Counted from the first letter of the stretch, positions 26,586-40,052 are shown. The stretch: DNA of 64,000 nucleotides from Paenibacillus amylolyticus (GCF_029689945.1 NZ_CP121451.1:1736001-1800000), one strand, 5' to 3'. The notes: a model not told the origin generated them from the letters alone. Numbers and translations are program-made.

Positions 26586-27146
26586 ATGTGGGATGTGTCT
26601 GCCCATGTAGGGCAGTTGGTAACCATTTTGATCATGGCTGTGGCGCTGGGTCTCGATGCGTTCTCGCTCGGAATCGGAATAGGCATGAAGGGCATTCGGC
26701 TGAGGGATGTATTGCGAATCAGTACAGTAACGGCGCTATTTCATATCATCATGCCGCTCATCGGCATGTATATGGGCAAATACGCCAGCTCCCTGCTTGG
26801 TGACATTACAACGTACGTGGCAGGTGGATTGCTTGTTCTGCTCGGTGGTCATATGATTCTGAATGCCTTCCGTGAAGGGGACACCAAGCTGGTGGACCAC
26901 CGTTCCCTGCTCGGCGTTATTTTGTTCTCCCTGAGCGTAAGTGTCGATTCGTTTTCCGTTGGCGTTTCACTGGGCATGTTTAGCAGTGATCTGATCTTGA
27001 CCGTACTTGCCTTTGGTGTGTGTGGCGGATTGATGTCGATTATGGGACTGCTATTAGGCCGTCGGGTGAGCCAGAATCTCGGGGATTACGGTGAAGCCAT
27101 CGGTGGCGCAATCTTGCTTGCATTTGGACTTTTGTTTATATTTTAA
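26586..27146 (+). CDS. mntP: Manganese efflux pump MntP
   Basis: A 186-residue, six-helix membrane protein exporting Mn2+. It has the two-repeat plan with an Asp in each core helix: VALGLDAFSLGIGIGM and SLSVSVDSFSVGVSLGMFSS. ATG 26586 is preferred (GGGGG 8 bases upstream) over the ATG two codons earlier. Synteny (ywlC-mntP-ywlE) supports the name. No yybP-ykoY riboswitch is apparent upstream. Confidence 0.92.
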   Translation: MWDVSAHVGQLVTILIMAVALGLDAFSLGIGIGMKGIRLRDVLRISTVTALFHIIMPLIGMYMGKYASSLLGDITTYVAGGLLVLLGGHMILNAFREGDTKLVDHRSLLGVILFSLSVSVDSFSVGVSLGMFSSDLILTVLAFGVCGGLMSIMGLLLGRRVSQNLGDYGEAIGGAILLAFGLLFIF

Positions 27147-27204
27147 AATAAAACGTGAGACATCATATCATTCGCATCATATGTAAAATGGGGAGGCTAA
27201 CACA

Positions 27205-27777
27205 ATGAAACATATTTTATTCGTATGTACAGGCAATACGTGCCGCAGCCCCATGGCAGAGGGGCTTTTGCGAAAATTGGCGTCGGAACGCGGCATTCAG
27301 GTTGAGGTTCGTTCCGCAGGTGTGGCCGCTACGCCGGGTATGCCGATCTCCCGTCATGCGGAAGCGGTTCTGAGAGATCATAACGTTGAAGGTCCACCTC
27401 ATTCCACGCAGCTTAGCGCCAACCTGGTCGGTTGGGCTGATCTGGTTCTTACCTTAACGCGTAGTCACAAGCAGCATGTTATGCAGGTATTTCCCGACTC
27501 CATCCACAAAACCTATACATTAAAAGAGTATGTGGAGGATGACGAGCAGGTATTAAGAGATGTTCAGGAGTTGGACAGCCTGTTTGCAACGCTGGAGATG
27601 AAACGTGCCCTTGGGCAGGAGATCCTGGCATCAGAGCGCGAGCGAGCCATTGAGATCAGACAACGCATTCCAAGTTTCGATATCTCCGATCCTTTTGGAG
27701 GCAGTCGTGATGATTACAATATCGCTGCGGCCGAGATTCGGACCGCATTGGACCGGCTTTTGGATAAGCTGGGATAA
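27205..27777 (+). CDS. ywlE: Low-molecular-weight phosphatase, arginine phosphatase-type
   Basis: The 190-residue protein has the P-loop CTGNTCRS (Cys8, Thr12, Arg14) of the low-molecular-weight phosphatase family. The Thr at position 12 is the residue known to give YwlE its preference for phosphoarginine, made by McsB, over phosphotyrosine. The general acid Asp lies in DISDPFGGS. It is longer than Bacillus YwlE (about 150 residues) by an insert of roughly 40 residues with charged helices before that motif. ATG 27205 follows GGGGAGG. Confidence 0.88.
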   Translation: MKHILFVCTGNTCRSPMAEGLLRKLASERGIQVEVRSAGVAATPGMPISRHAEAVLRDHNVEGPPHSTQLSANLVGWADLVLTLTRSHKQHVMQVFPDSIHKTYTLKEYVEDDEQVLRDVQELDSLFATLEMKRALGQEILASERERAIEIRQRIPSFDISDPFGGSRDDYNIAAAEIRTALDRLLDKLG

Positions 27778-27831
27778 TTCCGATCCTGCGGGGCAGGTTA
27801 TTGAAACAGGACACAGGATGTAAATTAACCG

Positions 27832-27860
27832 TTGATTTTAGACGCGGGTTGTTTTATGAT
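27832..27860 (+). promoter_or_regulatory. Promoter of the ZTP riboswitch-ywlG-glyA unit
   Basis: TTGATT (27832-27837), 17-bp spacer, TATGAT (27855-27860), placing the start of RNA just before the aptamer. Confidence 0.65.
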
Positions 27861-27870
27861 GAAGGGGAAA

Positions 27871-27988
27871 ACAGGGATCCGGTGTAACTGGCGACGAAGT
27901 GGGCATAACCACGATGGAGCACCGGAACAAACGGCCGGTCGCCTGGGCAAAAGAGCAATTCTGCGATACCCGCAGACTGCTCTTTTTT
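27871..27988 (+). promoter_or_regulatory. ZTP (pfl) riboswitch with intrinsic terminator
   Basis: The 5' subdomain contains CCGGTG-TAACTGGCGACGAA, a GTGGG/CCAC hairpin and TGGAGCACCGG. The 3' subdomain has the invariant CGCCTGGGCA (27940-27949). Immediately after it lies a terminator: AAAGAGCA-ATTCTGCG, loop, CGCAGA-C-TGCTCTTT plus T run (27951-27988). ZTP or ZMP signals 10-formyl-THF shortage; binding prevents termination. Genes for folate one-carbon metabolism, such as glyA here, are the usual targets. Confidence 0.88.
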
Positions 27989-28095
27989 CGTCTTTCATCT
28001 GATTATTCGCTATAATAGAACCTGAGATGCCGTGCAAGAATACGAAGGACAGCCAAGAGACAGCGGGCATGATTTTATCGGGAGGCGATGATAGG

Positions 28096-28689
28096 ATGAC
28101 TATAGAGTTGGATTCAGAACAACCCGGATTGCAGGAACAGACCGCATCCATTCTGCATGAACTGGCACTTGCCGGACAGCTTGGGCCTGGACAGGTCGTT
28201 GTGATCGGTACAAGCACAAGTGAAGTTGCAGGGGCACGGATTGGTACAAGTGGTGCCATTGAAGTGGCGCAACAGCTTCTTGCGGGCATACGCGAGGTGC
28301 AGGAGGAATTCGGTTTTGACACGGTATTCCAATGTTGTGAGCATCTGAACCGTGCGCTGGTCATGGAACGTTCTGTGCTGACGCGTCTTGGATTGACCGA
28401 GGTTGGTGCAGTACCCGTGCCCAAGGCCGGAGGTTCAATGGCATCCGCAGCATATCGTTCGCTGACCGATCCATGCCTGGCTGAACATGTGCAGGCCCAT
28501 GCGGGACTGGACATTGGGGAGACGATGATTGGCATGCATCTCCGGCATGTAGCCGTACCTTTTCGTACAGCGCTTCGTTATGTTGGAGATGCACGTGTAA
28601 CCACAGCGTTGACCCGTCCGAAGTTAATTGGCGGCGAACGCGCGGTGTATCGTATGGAAGAACAACCAGATTCAACATTTTGTGACTAA
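28096..28689 (+). CDS. ywlG: TIGR01440/DUF436 family protein YwlG
   Basis: The 197-residue conserved protein of unknown function is linked to glyA in many Firmicutes. The family core is visible: VVIGTSTSEVAGARIGTSGA, FQCCEHLNRALVMER, VPKAGGSMASAAYRS. ATG 28096 follows GGAGG at a 10-base spacing. It is the first gene behind the ZTP riboswitch, and a role tied to one-carbon or serine metabolism is plausible from context only. A 110-bp palindromic repeat separates it from glyA. Confidence 0.85.
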   Translation: MTIELDSEQPGLQEQTASILHELALAGQLGPGQVVVIGTSTSEVAGARIGTSGAIEVAQQLLAGIREVQEEFGFDTVFQCCEHLNRALVMERSVLTRLGLTEVGAVPVPKAGGSMASAAYRSLTDPCLAEHVQAHAGLDIGETMIGMHLRHVAVPFRTALRYVGDARVTTALTRPKLIGGERAVYRMEEQPDSTFCD

Positions 28690-28730
28690 CATATAAAGCG
28701 AGACTAATTGGGTTACACTCCTGACTTTGA

Positions 28731-28840
28731 TTGCATCACCATCTTCCGATCGCTGTTATCCCCAGATTTTTTAATTCCCTATTAAAGGGGAAATCCGGTG
28801 ATAAAGGCGACCACTTCGCTTCTTCAGATTGGTGTTGCAA
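28731..28840 (-). repeat. Intergenic palindromic element family 1, copy A
   Basis: Outer stem TTGCATCACCATCT against AGATTGGTGTTGCAA. On the minus strand it carries the conserved blocks AGAAGCGAAG, GTCGCCTTTATCACCGGATT and GGGGATAACAGCGATCGGA, and an internal long stem. It lies between ywlG and glyA. Confidence 0.85.
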
Positions 28841-28906
28841 TCGCCGTTTTCGTGTAAACATTAGTTTCACTTTATAACTTCACTTATAACTGGGAGGAAT
28901 TTAATC

Positions 28907-30154
28907 ATGGAACAATTGCGCAAGAATGACCCGGCAGTACTGGAAGCGATGAATCTTGAACTGAAACGTCAACAGAACAACATCGAACTGATTGCATCCG
29001 AGAACATCGTAAGCGAAGCAGTCATCGAAGCATTGGGATCTGTACTGACCAACAAGTACGCTGAAGGATATCCAGGCAAACGTTACTATGGCGGTTGTGA
29101 GCATGTAGACGTTGTTGAAGACATTGCGCGTGATCGTGCCAAAGAATTGTTCGGAGCAGAACACGTGAATGTTCAACCTCACTCCGGCGCACAAGCGAAC
29201 ATGGCAGTATATCTTGCAGCGTTGAAACCTGGTGATACCGTACTTGGTATGAACCTTGCCCATGGTGGACACCTCACGCACGGTAGCCCGGTTAACGCTT
29301 CCGGTTTGCTGTACAACTTTGTAGCATACGGCGTGCAGGAAGATACATTCCTGATTGATTATGATGAAGTGCGCAAAGCGGCTTTCAAACACCGTCCTCG
29401 TCTGATCGTTGCAGGTGCAAGTGCATATCCGCGTACCATTGATTTTGAAAAGCTGGCTTCCATCGCCAATGATGTAGGTGCTTTGTTCATGGTGGATATG
29501 GCTCATATCGCAGGATTGGTTGCTGCTGGTTTGCATCCAAACCCGGTTCCACATGCACACTTCGTAACAACAACAACACACAAAACGCTGCGCGGACCTC
29601 GTGGTGGTATGATTCTGTGCCGCAAAGCATGGGCAGCAGCGATTGATAAAGCGGTATTCCCGGGTTCCCAAGGTGGACCTCTGATGCACGTGATTGCTTC
29701 CAAAGCAGTAGCATTCGGTGAAGCTTTGCAACCAGAGTTCAAAACATATGCACAGAACGTCGTGAAAAACGCACAGGTTCTTGCTGAAACACTGATCGCT
29801 GAAGGCTTGAACATCGTATCCGGTGGTACAGATAACCACTTGATGCTGATCGACACACGCAGCGTGAACATCACAGGTAAGGAAGCTGAGCATGTGCTTG
29901 ATTCCATCGGCATTACCGTGAACAAAAATGCCATTCCATTCGATCCAACCAGCCCGTTTGTAACGAGCGGTATTCGTATTGGTACACCTGCAGCAACTTC
30001 CCGTGGCATGAATGAAGAAGCGATGGTATCGATCGGTAAGATCATTGCCAAAACGCTGAAAAATCCAAAAGATACAGCGAAGCTGGATGAAGCTCGTGCA
30101 GAAGTGACTGCACTGACAGACCAATTCCCGCTCTATACCGACCTTAAATACTAA
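28907..30154 (+). CDS. glyA: Serine hydroxymethyltransferase
   Basis: The 415-residue PLP enzyme interconverts serine and glycine with tetrahydrofolate and is the main source of one-carbon units. The PLP lysine is Lys226 in [14 protein letters not shown]. The N-terminal [13 protein letters not shown] and the [14 protein letters not shown] motif are intact. ATG 28907 follows GGGAGGAA. It is controlled by the ZTP riboswitch upstream of ywlG if the element between them does not terminate transcription. Confidence 0.98.
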   Translation: MEQLRKNDPAVLEAMNLELKRQQNNIELIASENIVSEAVIEALGSVLTNKYAEGYPGKRYYGGCEHVDVVEDIARDRAKELFGAEHVNVQPHSGAQANMAVYLAALKPGDTVLGMNLAHGGHLTHGSPVNASGLLYNFVAYGVQEDTFLIDYDEVRKAAFKHRPRLIVAGASAYPRTIDFEKLASIANDVGALFMVDMAHIAGLVAAGLHPNPVPHAHFVTTTTHKTLRGPRGGMILCRKAWAAAIDKAVFPGSQGGPLMHVIASKAVAFGEALQPEFKTYAQNVVKNAQVLAETLIAEGLNIVSGGTDNHLMLIDTRSVNITGKEAEHVLDSIGITVNKNAIPFDPTSPFVTSGIRIGTPAATSRGMNEEAMVSIGKIIAKTLKNPKDTAKLDEARAEVTALTDQFPLYTDLKY

Positions 30155-30159
30155 AAAAC

Positions 30160-30386
30160 TTTGCTCATGCTGTTTGTATTTGAGTTTCTCTAAAATGGAA
30201 TACAAAATAACGAAGCAGACAGAATGAGGCCGTAGAAGCGAAGCGTTCGCATTTATTCCCGAATTTACACCTTTATAAGGTGATTCATAAAATTCGGGAA
30301 TAACAGCGATCGAAGGTGCAATCTGCTTGCGGAGCATCACTTGTATTCATATTTTTCCCACTCAATGACATAACAGCATGAGCAAA
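30160..30386. repeat. Long outer inverted repeat enclosing element copy B
   Basis: TTTGCTCATGCTGTT (30160-30174) and AACAGCATGAGCAAA (30372-30386) are a perfect 15-bp inverted repeat in the glyA 3' region. Together with copy B this could fold as one very long hairpin, closed just before the terminator. Confidence 0.75.
30213..30328 (+). repeat. Intergenic palindromic element family 1, copy B
   Basis: Outer stem AAGCAGA/TCTGCTT. Conserved blocks are GTAGAAGCGAAGCGTTCGC and GGGAATAACAGCGATCGAAG. The internal variable stem is TTATTCCCGAATTT against AAATTCGGGAATAA. It lies between glyA and upp. Confidence 0.88.
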
Positions 30387-30424
30387 ACAGGACCGGATGG
30401 ATCATTTTCCGGTCCTGTTTTTTA
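30386..30424 (+). terminator. Intrinsic terminator of the glyA transcript
   Basis: AACAGGACCGG pairs with CCGGTCCTGTT and is followed by six T. Confidence 0.9.
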
Positions 30425-30484
30425 TAGGATTCGGTATTCTGTAATGATTAGGTGCCCTTTGATGGTGTAATTCGTTGTTGGTGA

Positions 30485-30493
30485 TGATATAAT
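30485..30493 (+). promoter_or_regulatory. Extended -10 promoter of upp
   Basis: TGA-TATAAT at 30485-30493, about 85 bp before the upp start; a clear -35 is not seen. Confidence 0.45.
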
Positions 30494-30578
30494 ATACAGG
30501 ATTTATCGAGCCCATGAATGGTGGCTAGGTATATTTGGAAATGCTGAACATGAAGAACTTACCGGAGGGACAAATTAG

Positions 30579-31208
30579 ATGGGAAAATTAGTAATATGTG
30601 ATCACCCTTTGATTCAACACAAACTGACGTTTATACGCGACATGCGTACGAATACGAAAGATTTTCGTGAATTGGTGGATGAAGTAGCAACGTTGATGGC
30701 TTATGAGATTACAAGAGATGTTGAACTGGAAACGATTGATGTACAGACACCTGTAGCTGCTACACAAGGTAAAGTCATCTCTGGACGTATGCTCGGACTG
30801 GTGCCGATTCTGCGTGCAGGACTCGGAATGCTGGATGGCGTTGTGAAATTGTTGCCAGCAGCAAAAGTTGGACATGTTGGTCTGTTCCGTGACCCGGAAA
30901 CACTGCAACCGGTAGAATACTACACCAAACTGCCTACAGACGTAACAGAGCGTCAATTGATTGTGATCGATCCGATGCTGGCAACTGGAGGTTCGGCAAT
31001 TGCAGCTATTGACGTGCTGAAGAAACGCGGCTGTACCCAAATCAAAATGATGAACCTGGTGGCAGCACCAGAAGGCGTAAAGGCGGTACAGGATGCACAT
31101 CCCGATGTGGACATCTATGTAGCAGCATTGGACGACCGTCTGGATGATCATGGTTATATCGTTCCAGGGCTTGGAGATGCAGGAGACCGTCTATACGGCA
31201 CTAAATAA
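30579..31208 (+). CDS. upp: Uracil phosphoribosyltransferase
   Basis: A 209-residue pyrimidine salvage enzyme: uracil plus PRPP gives UMP. The PRPP-binding loop [16 protein letters not shown] and the uracil-binding end ([20 protein letters not shown]) are intact. ATG 30579 follows GGAGGGA. Its place between glyA and the atp operon is as in Bacillus. Confidence 0.98.
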   Translation: MGKLVICDHPLIQHKLTFIRDMRTNTKDFRELVDEVATLMAYEITRDVELETIDVQTPVAATQGKVISGRMLGLVPILRAGLGMLDGVVKLLPAAKVGHVGLFRDPETLQPVEYYTKLPTDVTERQLIVIDPMLATGGSAIAAIDVLKKRGCTQIKMMNLVAAPEGVKAVQDAHPDVDIYVAALDDRLDDHGYIVPGLGDAGDRLYGTK

Positions 31209-31258
31209 GCATATCGCATGCTTGTAATCGGAACTTATAGAAAAGGGGCTTTGCTCGA

Positions 31259-32416
31259 ATGTCCAAGAAAATTAAAGTCATGACGATCTTCGGGGTGCGT
31301 CCAGAAGCCATCAAGATGGCTCCGCTTATTTTGGAATTGCAAAAACACCCTGAGTCTATTGAATCTATTGTTTGCGTAACTGCGCAGCATCGCCAGATGT
31401 TGGATCAGGTACTTGAAGTTTTCGACATTCATCCCGATTATGATCTGGATGTAATGAAAGACCGTCAGACATTGAATGAGATTACAATTCGCGTACTTGG
31501 CGGCCTGGAGCCAGTGTTAGCCGAAGCTAAGCCGGATATTGTATTGGTTCACGGAGATACATTGACTACCTTTGTAGCGAGTTATGCAGCATTTTTGCAA
31601 CAGATTCAGGTAGGTCACGTGGAAGCAGGACTTCGGACGTGGAACAAGCTGTCTCCATATCCCGAAGAGATGAACCGTCAGCTGACAGGAGTACTGGCTG
31701 ATCTACACTTTGCGCCTACAGACTGGTCTTCTTCCAATCTTGCCAAAGAAAATAAATCGGAGTCTAGTACGTACGTCACAGGCAACACGGTAACAGATGT
31801 GTTTCAATATACAGTACGGGAGGACTACAAACACCCGGTACTTGATTGGGCCCAAGGCAAACGCCTTGTGCTGATGACAGCTCATCGCCGTGAATCTCAG
31901 GGCGAGCCTCACCGCAACATTTTCCAGGCCGTCAAACGGATTGCCGACGAATTCGAAGATATTGCCATCGTGTACCCGGTGCATCCAAGTCCTGCTGTGA
32001 AGGAGCCGGCTCACGCGATCTTGGGGAATCATCCCCGTATTCAATTAATTGATCCACTAGACGTGGTGGATTTGCATAACTTTTACCCGCATACTCACTT
32101 GATTTTGACCGATTCAGGCGGTTTGCAGGAAGAAGCGCCTTCCTTTGGTGTGCCTGTGCTCGTATTGCGCGACACAACAGAGCGCCCGGAAGGCATTGAA
32201 GCCGGAACGCTGGAATTGGTAGGTACCGAAGAGGAACGTGTATATGAACGGACCAAAGCTCTGCTTACAGACAAAACACTGTATGCAAGCATGAGTCAGG
32301 CTGCCAATCCATACGGAGATGGACATGCTTCGGAAAGAATTGTCAATGCGATTTTGCACCATTTCGGTGTAAATAGTGAACGTCCGGAATCATTTCACAG
32401 AAAATTCAAAAAATAA
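31259..32416 (+). CDS. mnaA: UDP-N-acetylglucosamine 2-epimerase (non-hydrolysing)
   Basis: The 385-residue enzyme converts UDP-GlcNAc to UDP-ManNAc, the donor for wall teichoic acid linkage units and secondary wall polysaccharides. Characteristic segments are FGVRPEAIKMAPL, LVHGDTLTTF, VEAGLRT and the C-terminal TDSGGLQEEAPSFG. ATG 31259 follows AAAAGGGG. UDP-ManNAc is the substrate of the TagA-type transferase at 56085 in this window, so the two probably belong to one pathway. Confidence 0.95.
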   Translation: MSKKIKVMTIFGVRPEAIKMAPLILELQKHPESIESIVCVTAQHRQMLDQVLEVFDIHPDYDLDVMKDRQTLNEITIRVLGGLEPVLAEAKPDIVLVHGDTLTTFVASYAAFLQQIQVGHVEAGLRTWNKLSPYPEEMNRQLTGVLADLHFAPTDWSSSNLAKENKSESSTYVTGNTVTDVFQYTVREDYKHPVLDWAQGKRLVLMTAHRRESQGEPHRNIFQAVKRIADEFEDIAIVYPVHPSPAVKEPAHAILGNHPRIQLIDPLDVVDLHNFYPHTHLILTDSGGLQEEAPSFGVPVLVLRDTTERPEGIEAGTLELVGTEEERVYERTKALLTDKTLYASMSQAANPYGDGHASERIVNAILHHFGVNSERPESFHRKFKK

Positions 32417-32602
32417 TACAATTTTTCTGACGGATTTCTAAAGGGCATAGCATACAGTTAAACTGTACGGTTTACGCGGGTTTATGGGCTTTGAGGGTCT
32501 GTATTCCCGTCGTTTTCCCCTTTAAAACGCTAAAATCATTCAATTGACAAAGGCTCTCATCATTCAGTAAAATTAACTGGGATTGCAAGGGTGGCGTGGA
32601 AA

Positions 32603-32856
32603 ATGGCCGATTCGAACAAACCAAATTCATCCCGTAACCATGACGATAATGTATGGAAAGCGATGGGACTCGTGACAGCTTTTGGGATCGAGATTGCCAT
32701 TCTCGCTGTTGCCGGATATTACGCTGGCTCCTGGTTGGACAAGACCATCGGAGGTAACGGAATATGGATCGCCGTAAGCGTTCTCTTTTTCTTGCGGCAG
32801 GCGGTGTAAGCATCTACTTTATCGCGAAAAAATTCATGGGGGAAAGTGATGAGTGA
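32603..32856 (+). CDS. AtpZ/AtpI-like small membrane protein (one frameshift)
   Basis: A protein of about 84 residues at the head of the ATP synthase operon. The N-terminus is charged (MADSNKPNSSRNHDDNVWKA), followed by helix AMGLVTAFGIEIAILAVAGYYAG, then SWLDKTIGGNGIW. The frame breaks at 32786-32793, where one base is missing. Repair gives VLFFLAAGGVSIYFIAKKFM as the second helix and stops at TGA 32854-32856. That overlaps the atpI start (ATG 32849), the usual coupled arrangement. AtpZ proteins assist ATP synthase assembly or Mg2+ uptake; the exact role is unsettled. Confidence 0.75.
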
Positions 32857-33226
32857 ACTAACCAGATACCGCAGATCGATGACTGTTTTCATCATGTACT
32901 TTCTTATGATTTGTTTTCTCGCAGCGGCCTTTATGCCACGTGTGGAGACAATTGCTTTGGGACTCGCCCTAGGTACAGGAATTAGCTGGATCAATGCATT
33001 TTACTTGGGCTACAAAGTAAGGAAAATGTCTGATGATGCGGCAGAAGGTAACTTGAAGCGTGTGAACCTGGGATTTTTGACAAGAGCGGCACTCGCTGTG
33101 CTCGGTATATTCATATCGATGCGCTTTCCGCAGTACTTCAATACATATGCGGTTGCAGGCGGTCTCGTCATTGCACAATTTTCCTTACTGATTATAGGGA
33201 TTGTCCATTCCCGCAGAGCAGAATGA
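32849..33226 (+). CDS. atpI: ATP synthase subunit I
   Basis: The 125-residue protein has four hydrophobic helices (VFIMYFLMICFLAAAFMP, IALGLALGTGISWINAFYLG, and two more). It matches the AtpI family, which helps assemble the c-ring. ATG 32849 follows GGGGGAAA and overlaps the preceding gene. atpB begins 45 bp downstream. Confidence 0.85.
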   Translation: MSELTRYRRSMTVFIMYFLMICFLAAAFMPRVETIALGLALGTGISWINAFYLGYKVRKMSDDAAEGNLKRVNLGFLTRAALAVLGIFISMRFPQYFNTYAVAGGLVIAQFSLLIIGIVHSRRAE

Positions 33227-33271
33227 AGTTAAGGGCTGCAGCTTTCAAGTCGAGAAAGGGGTGAGAAAAAT

Positions 33272-34090
33272 ATGCATGAAGCTCCAATTATTATGCTTGG
33301 CGGATTTCGACTGGATCTATCGGTTCTGTTGATGCTGGTCGTTACAGGTGCAATTGTTTTTATTTTTGCTGTACTGGCAACACGGAGATTATCCGTTGAA
33401 AATCCCGGCAAGCTGCAAAATTTTATGGAGTGGGCAGTCGAATTCGTCCGCAATCTGATTTCCAGCACAATGGATATGAAGAAAGGTAAACATTTTATCT
33501 CTCTCGCTCTTTCCATGATTATGTTCATCTTTGTAGGGAATATGCTCGGCCTTCCGCTCGTAGCTGTATCTGAGGTAACAGATGTGAATCAGGCACAGAT
33601 ATTCGGTAAACCGATTGTTACAGCGGTGGAGGCGTTTGAAGAAGCGCATGCCAAGGACCCTGAAGCACACCCGCACGTTGAACTGGCTTGGTGGAAATCA
33701 CCGACAGCCGACTTGTCTGTAACAATGGGACTTGCTCTCGTAGCGTTCCTTGTATCTCATGGACTAGGATTGTTCCGCAACACCAAAGGGTACCTCCAGC
33801 ATTACCTTAAGCCTTTCGCCTTGTTCTTGCCAATCAACTTGATTGAGACGGCATCCAAGCTGTTGACACACGGTATGCGTCTATTCGCGAATATCTTCGC
33901 GGGTGAGGTACTAATAGCAACGATTCTGAAACTGACCACATTCAAAGTGTTTGGTGCTATCGCAGCAATTCCGCTATTGATGGTGTGGCAAGGCTTCAGT
34001 ATCTTTATCGGCGCGATCCAGGCATTTGTGTTTGTTATCTTGATGATGGTGTACATTTCACAGAGCATCGAGACGCACGACGAGCATTAA
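33272..34090 (+). CDS. atpB: ATP synthase subunit a
   Basis: A 272-residue membrane subunit forming the proton half-channels against the c-ring. Conserved segments are HGLGLFRNTKGYL, the helix with the essential Arg (LTHGMRLFANIFAGEVL) and the last helix (IFIGAIQAFVFVILMMVYI). ATG 33272 follows AAAGGGG. Confidence 0.97.
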   Translation: MHEAPIIMLGGFRLDLSVLLMLVVTGAIVFIFAVLATRRLSVENPGKLQNFMEWAVEFVRNLISSTMDMKKGKHFISLALSMIMFIFVGNMLGLPLVAVSEVTDVNQAQIFGKPIVTAVEAFEEAHAKDPEAHPHVELAWWKSPTADLSVTMGLALVAFLVSHGLGLFRNTKGYLQHYLKPFALFLPINLIETASKLLTHGMRLFANIFAGEVLIATILKLTTFKVFGAIAAIPLLMVWQGFSIFIGAIQAFVFVILMMVYISQSIETHDEH

Positions 34091-34126
34091 GTTTCAAGCC
34101 CTACGAAGAATTCTTCACCAGGCTGA

Positions 34127-34393
<267 letters not shown>

Positions 34394-34416
34394 TTAAATT
34401 TTAAAGGTTTGGCGGG

Positions 34417-34447
34417 GAAGGCCATAGCCATCCGCGCCTTCTTTTTA
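34417..34447 (+). terminator. Hairpin with T run after atpE
   Basis: GAAGGC and GCCTTC flank an 11-12 base loop and are followed by TTTTT. It may set the higher c-subunit yield by partial termination or mRNA protection. Weak stem. Confidence 0.35.
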
Positions 34448-34506
34448 GGTAATGTCCGTTCCAACGGATGACGTTTTAAGGATACCTCCAGGAAGGAGTG
34501 AACAGA

Positions 34507-34995
34507 TTGAGTTTCATATGGGAAAATACGCTTCTTGCGATTGTTGCATTTGCAATTTTATATTGGCTGCTTAGCCGTTATGCCTTCGGGCCTTTGTTCT
34601 CCATCATGGAAAAACGTCGTGAACTCGTGATGACGCAGATGAATGAGGCTGCACAGACTCGGGAACAGGCCATTGCCTATGTGGAGGAGCAAAAACAAGC
34701 TCTGGAGCAAGCGCGTCAAGAGGCTTACGACATTATTGAACAGTCCAAACAAACGGGTGGCAAACAAGCTGAATCGATTTTGGCTGATGCGAAAGCTGAA
34801 GCTAATCGTCTGAAAGACGATGCAGTACGCGAAATCGAGAGCGAGAAGAACAAAGCAGTCGCAGCACTTCGCAGCGAACTGGGTACAGCTTCCGTTCAGA
34901 TTGCATCCAAGTTGATCAAAAAAGAAGTTGAGAACGGTCCTGCACAAGAAGAGCTTGTGAACCAATACCTCAATGAGGTAGGAGGCCGACAATGA
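34507..34995 (+). CDS. atpF: ATP synthase subunit b
   Basis: The product, about 162 residues, has one N-terminal helix (NTLLAIVAFAILYWLLSRYA) followed by a long charged coiled coil forming the peripheral stalk. The start is probably TTG 34507, placed 8 bases after GGAAGGAG; GTG 34498 lies directly against that site. Overlaps atpH by 4 bp (ATGA). Confidence 0.95.
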   Translation: MSFIWENTLLAIVAFAILYWLLSRYAFGPLFSIMEKRRELVMTQMNEAAQTREQAIAYVEEQKQALEQARQEAYDIIEQSKQTGGKQAESILADAKAEANRLKDDAVREIESEKNKAVAALRSELGTASVQIASKLIKKEVENGPAQEELVNQYLNEVGGRQ

Positions 34996-35540
34996 GCCGC
35001 GATACGATTGTTGCCAAGCGTTATGCGAAAGCATTGTTCGAAGTTGCTCTTCAGCAACAGCAGGTGCTTGAGGTTGAACAGGAACTGGTTGCAGTAGTCA
35101 GTGCATTGACCGGAGATTCAGATATCGAGAAATTTATCGTATCCCCGAATATTTCTGATGAAGCCAAGCAGAATGTAATTCACTCAAGTCTTGATGGCAA
35201 GGTATCCGATTCAGTCCTTCGTACAGTCTTGTTGTTGATTGAGCGCGGACGCGTTGAATTGCTGGGAGACTTGCTGAATGATTATCGGAAGATTCAAGGA
35301 GAGTCGCTGGGCATCGCTGATGCACGTGTCTACTCGACTTATGCGTTGAATGATGAAGAAAAAGAAGCGGTAGCCCGTGATTTCGGTGGCCGTGTGAATA
35401 AAAAGATCCGTATCGAGAACATTGTTGATCCGACTCTGCTGGGCGGATTGAAAGTCGCCATTGGCGATACGATCTATGACGGCAGCTTGGCTGGCAAGCT
35501 CGAACGTCTTGAGCAGTCTTTTAACAGACGAGTACAGTAG
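34992..35540 (+). CDS. atpH: ATP synthase subunit delta
   Basis: A 182-residue OSCP/delta subunit connecting the b stalk to the alpha3beta3 head. The N-terminal VAKRYAKALFEVALQQQQ and the C-terminal NIVDPTLLGGLKVAIGDTIY are family signatures. It starts at ATG 34992 inside the atpF stop. Confidence 0.96.
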   Translation: MSRDTIVAKRYAKALFEVALQQQQVLEVEQELVAVVSALTGDSDIEKFIVSPNISDEAKQNVIHSSLDGKVSDSVLRTVLLLIERGRVELLGDLLNDYRKIQGESLGIADARVYSTYALNDEEKEAVARDFGGRVNKKIRIENIVDPTLLGGLKVAIGDTIYDGSLAGKLERLEQSFNRRVQ

Positions 35541-35550
35541 ATTGGGGTGA

Positions 35551-37071
<1,521 letters not shown>

Positions 37072-37124
37072 ATAAATAATTGCAGGTGCGGAGTTGTCTA
37101 ACCGATTCCGCATGTCTGCATGTA

Positions 37125-38072
<948 letters not shown>

Positions 38073-38152
38073 CCGTTTTTTTATTAATGAAGGCTTGCAG
38101 AGCAAAGATAAACGAACGGTACATTATTTTTGCAAAAGTAGCAGGCTTGTAG

Positions 38153-39572
<1,420 letters not shown>

Positions 39573-39632
39573 TCTGAATCCAGGATTGTCCTTATGTGGG
39601 CTATCCTTCGGATAGTTTCAGGAGGGATGGAA

Positions 39633-40037
39633 TTGAGCACCTTTTTGTTGGAAATCGTAACACCCGAGCGTCTGGTGTATTCAGAACAAGTGGATAGCAT
39701 CACGGCTCGTGGTATTGAAGGGGAACTAGGCATTCTGCCTGGTCATATTCCTATGGTTACACCTTTGCAGATTGCACCAATCTATATTCGTAACGGAAAA
39801 GAAACTAAACAAGTTGCTATCGGTGGCGGGTTTATCGAAGTACGTAAAGATAAGGTTGTTGTACTTGCAGAGAGTGCTGAATTCCCGGAGAACATTGATG
39901 TGGATCGTGCGCGTGCGGCGAAAGAGCGGGCAGAACGTCGGCTTGCAAGCCAAAGCAATCAGGATCACTTTGATCACCGTCGTGCAGAGATTGCACTGCA
40001 AAAAGCGGTCAACCGGATTAATGTATTTGGCAAATAA
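39633..40037 (+). CDS. atpC: ATP synthase subunit epsilon
   Basis: A 134-residue regulatory subunit: N-terminal beta sandwich (FLLEIVTPERLVYSEQVDSI, EGELGILPGHIPMVTPL) and C-terminal helical hairpin. TTG 39633 is the likely start (AGGAGGG six bases before). It is the last gene of the operon. Confidence 0.95.
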   Translation: MSTFLLEIVTPERLVYSEQVDSITARGIEGELGILPGHIPMVTPLQIAPIYIRNGKETKQVAIGGGFIEVRKDKVVVLAESAEFPENIDVDRARAAKERAERRLASQSNQDHFDHRRAEIALQKAVNRINVFGK

Positions 40038-40052
40038 GCGATTCTTGGAAGC

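Noticed and set aside
28901..30340. 479-codon open frame on the minus strand across glyA
   Set aside because: It is antisense to a perfectly conserved glyA, rich in Cys and His as expected for the complement of a highly expressed gene, and has no family resemblance.
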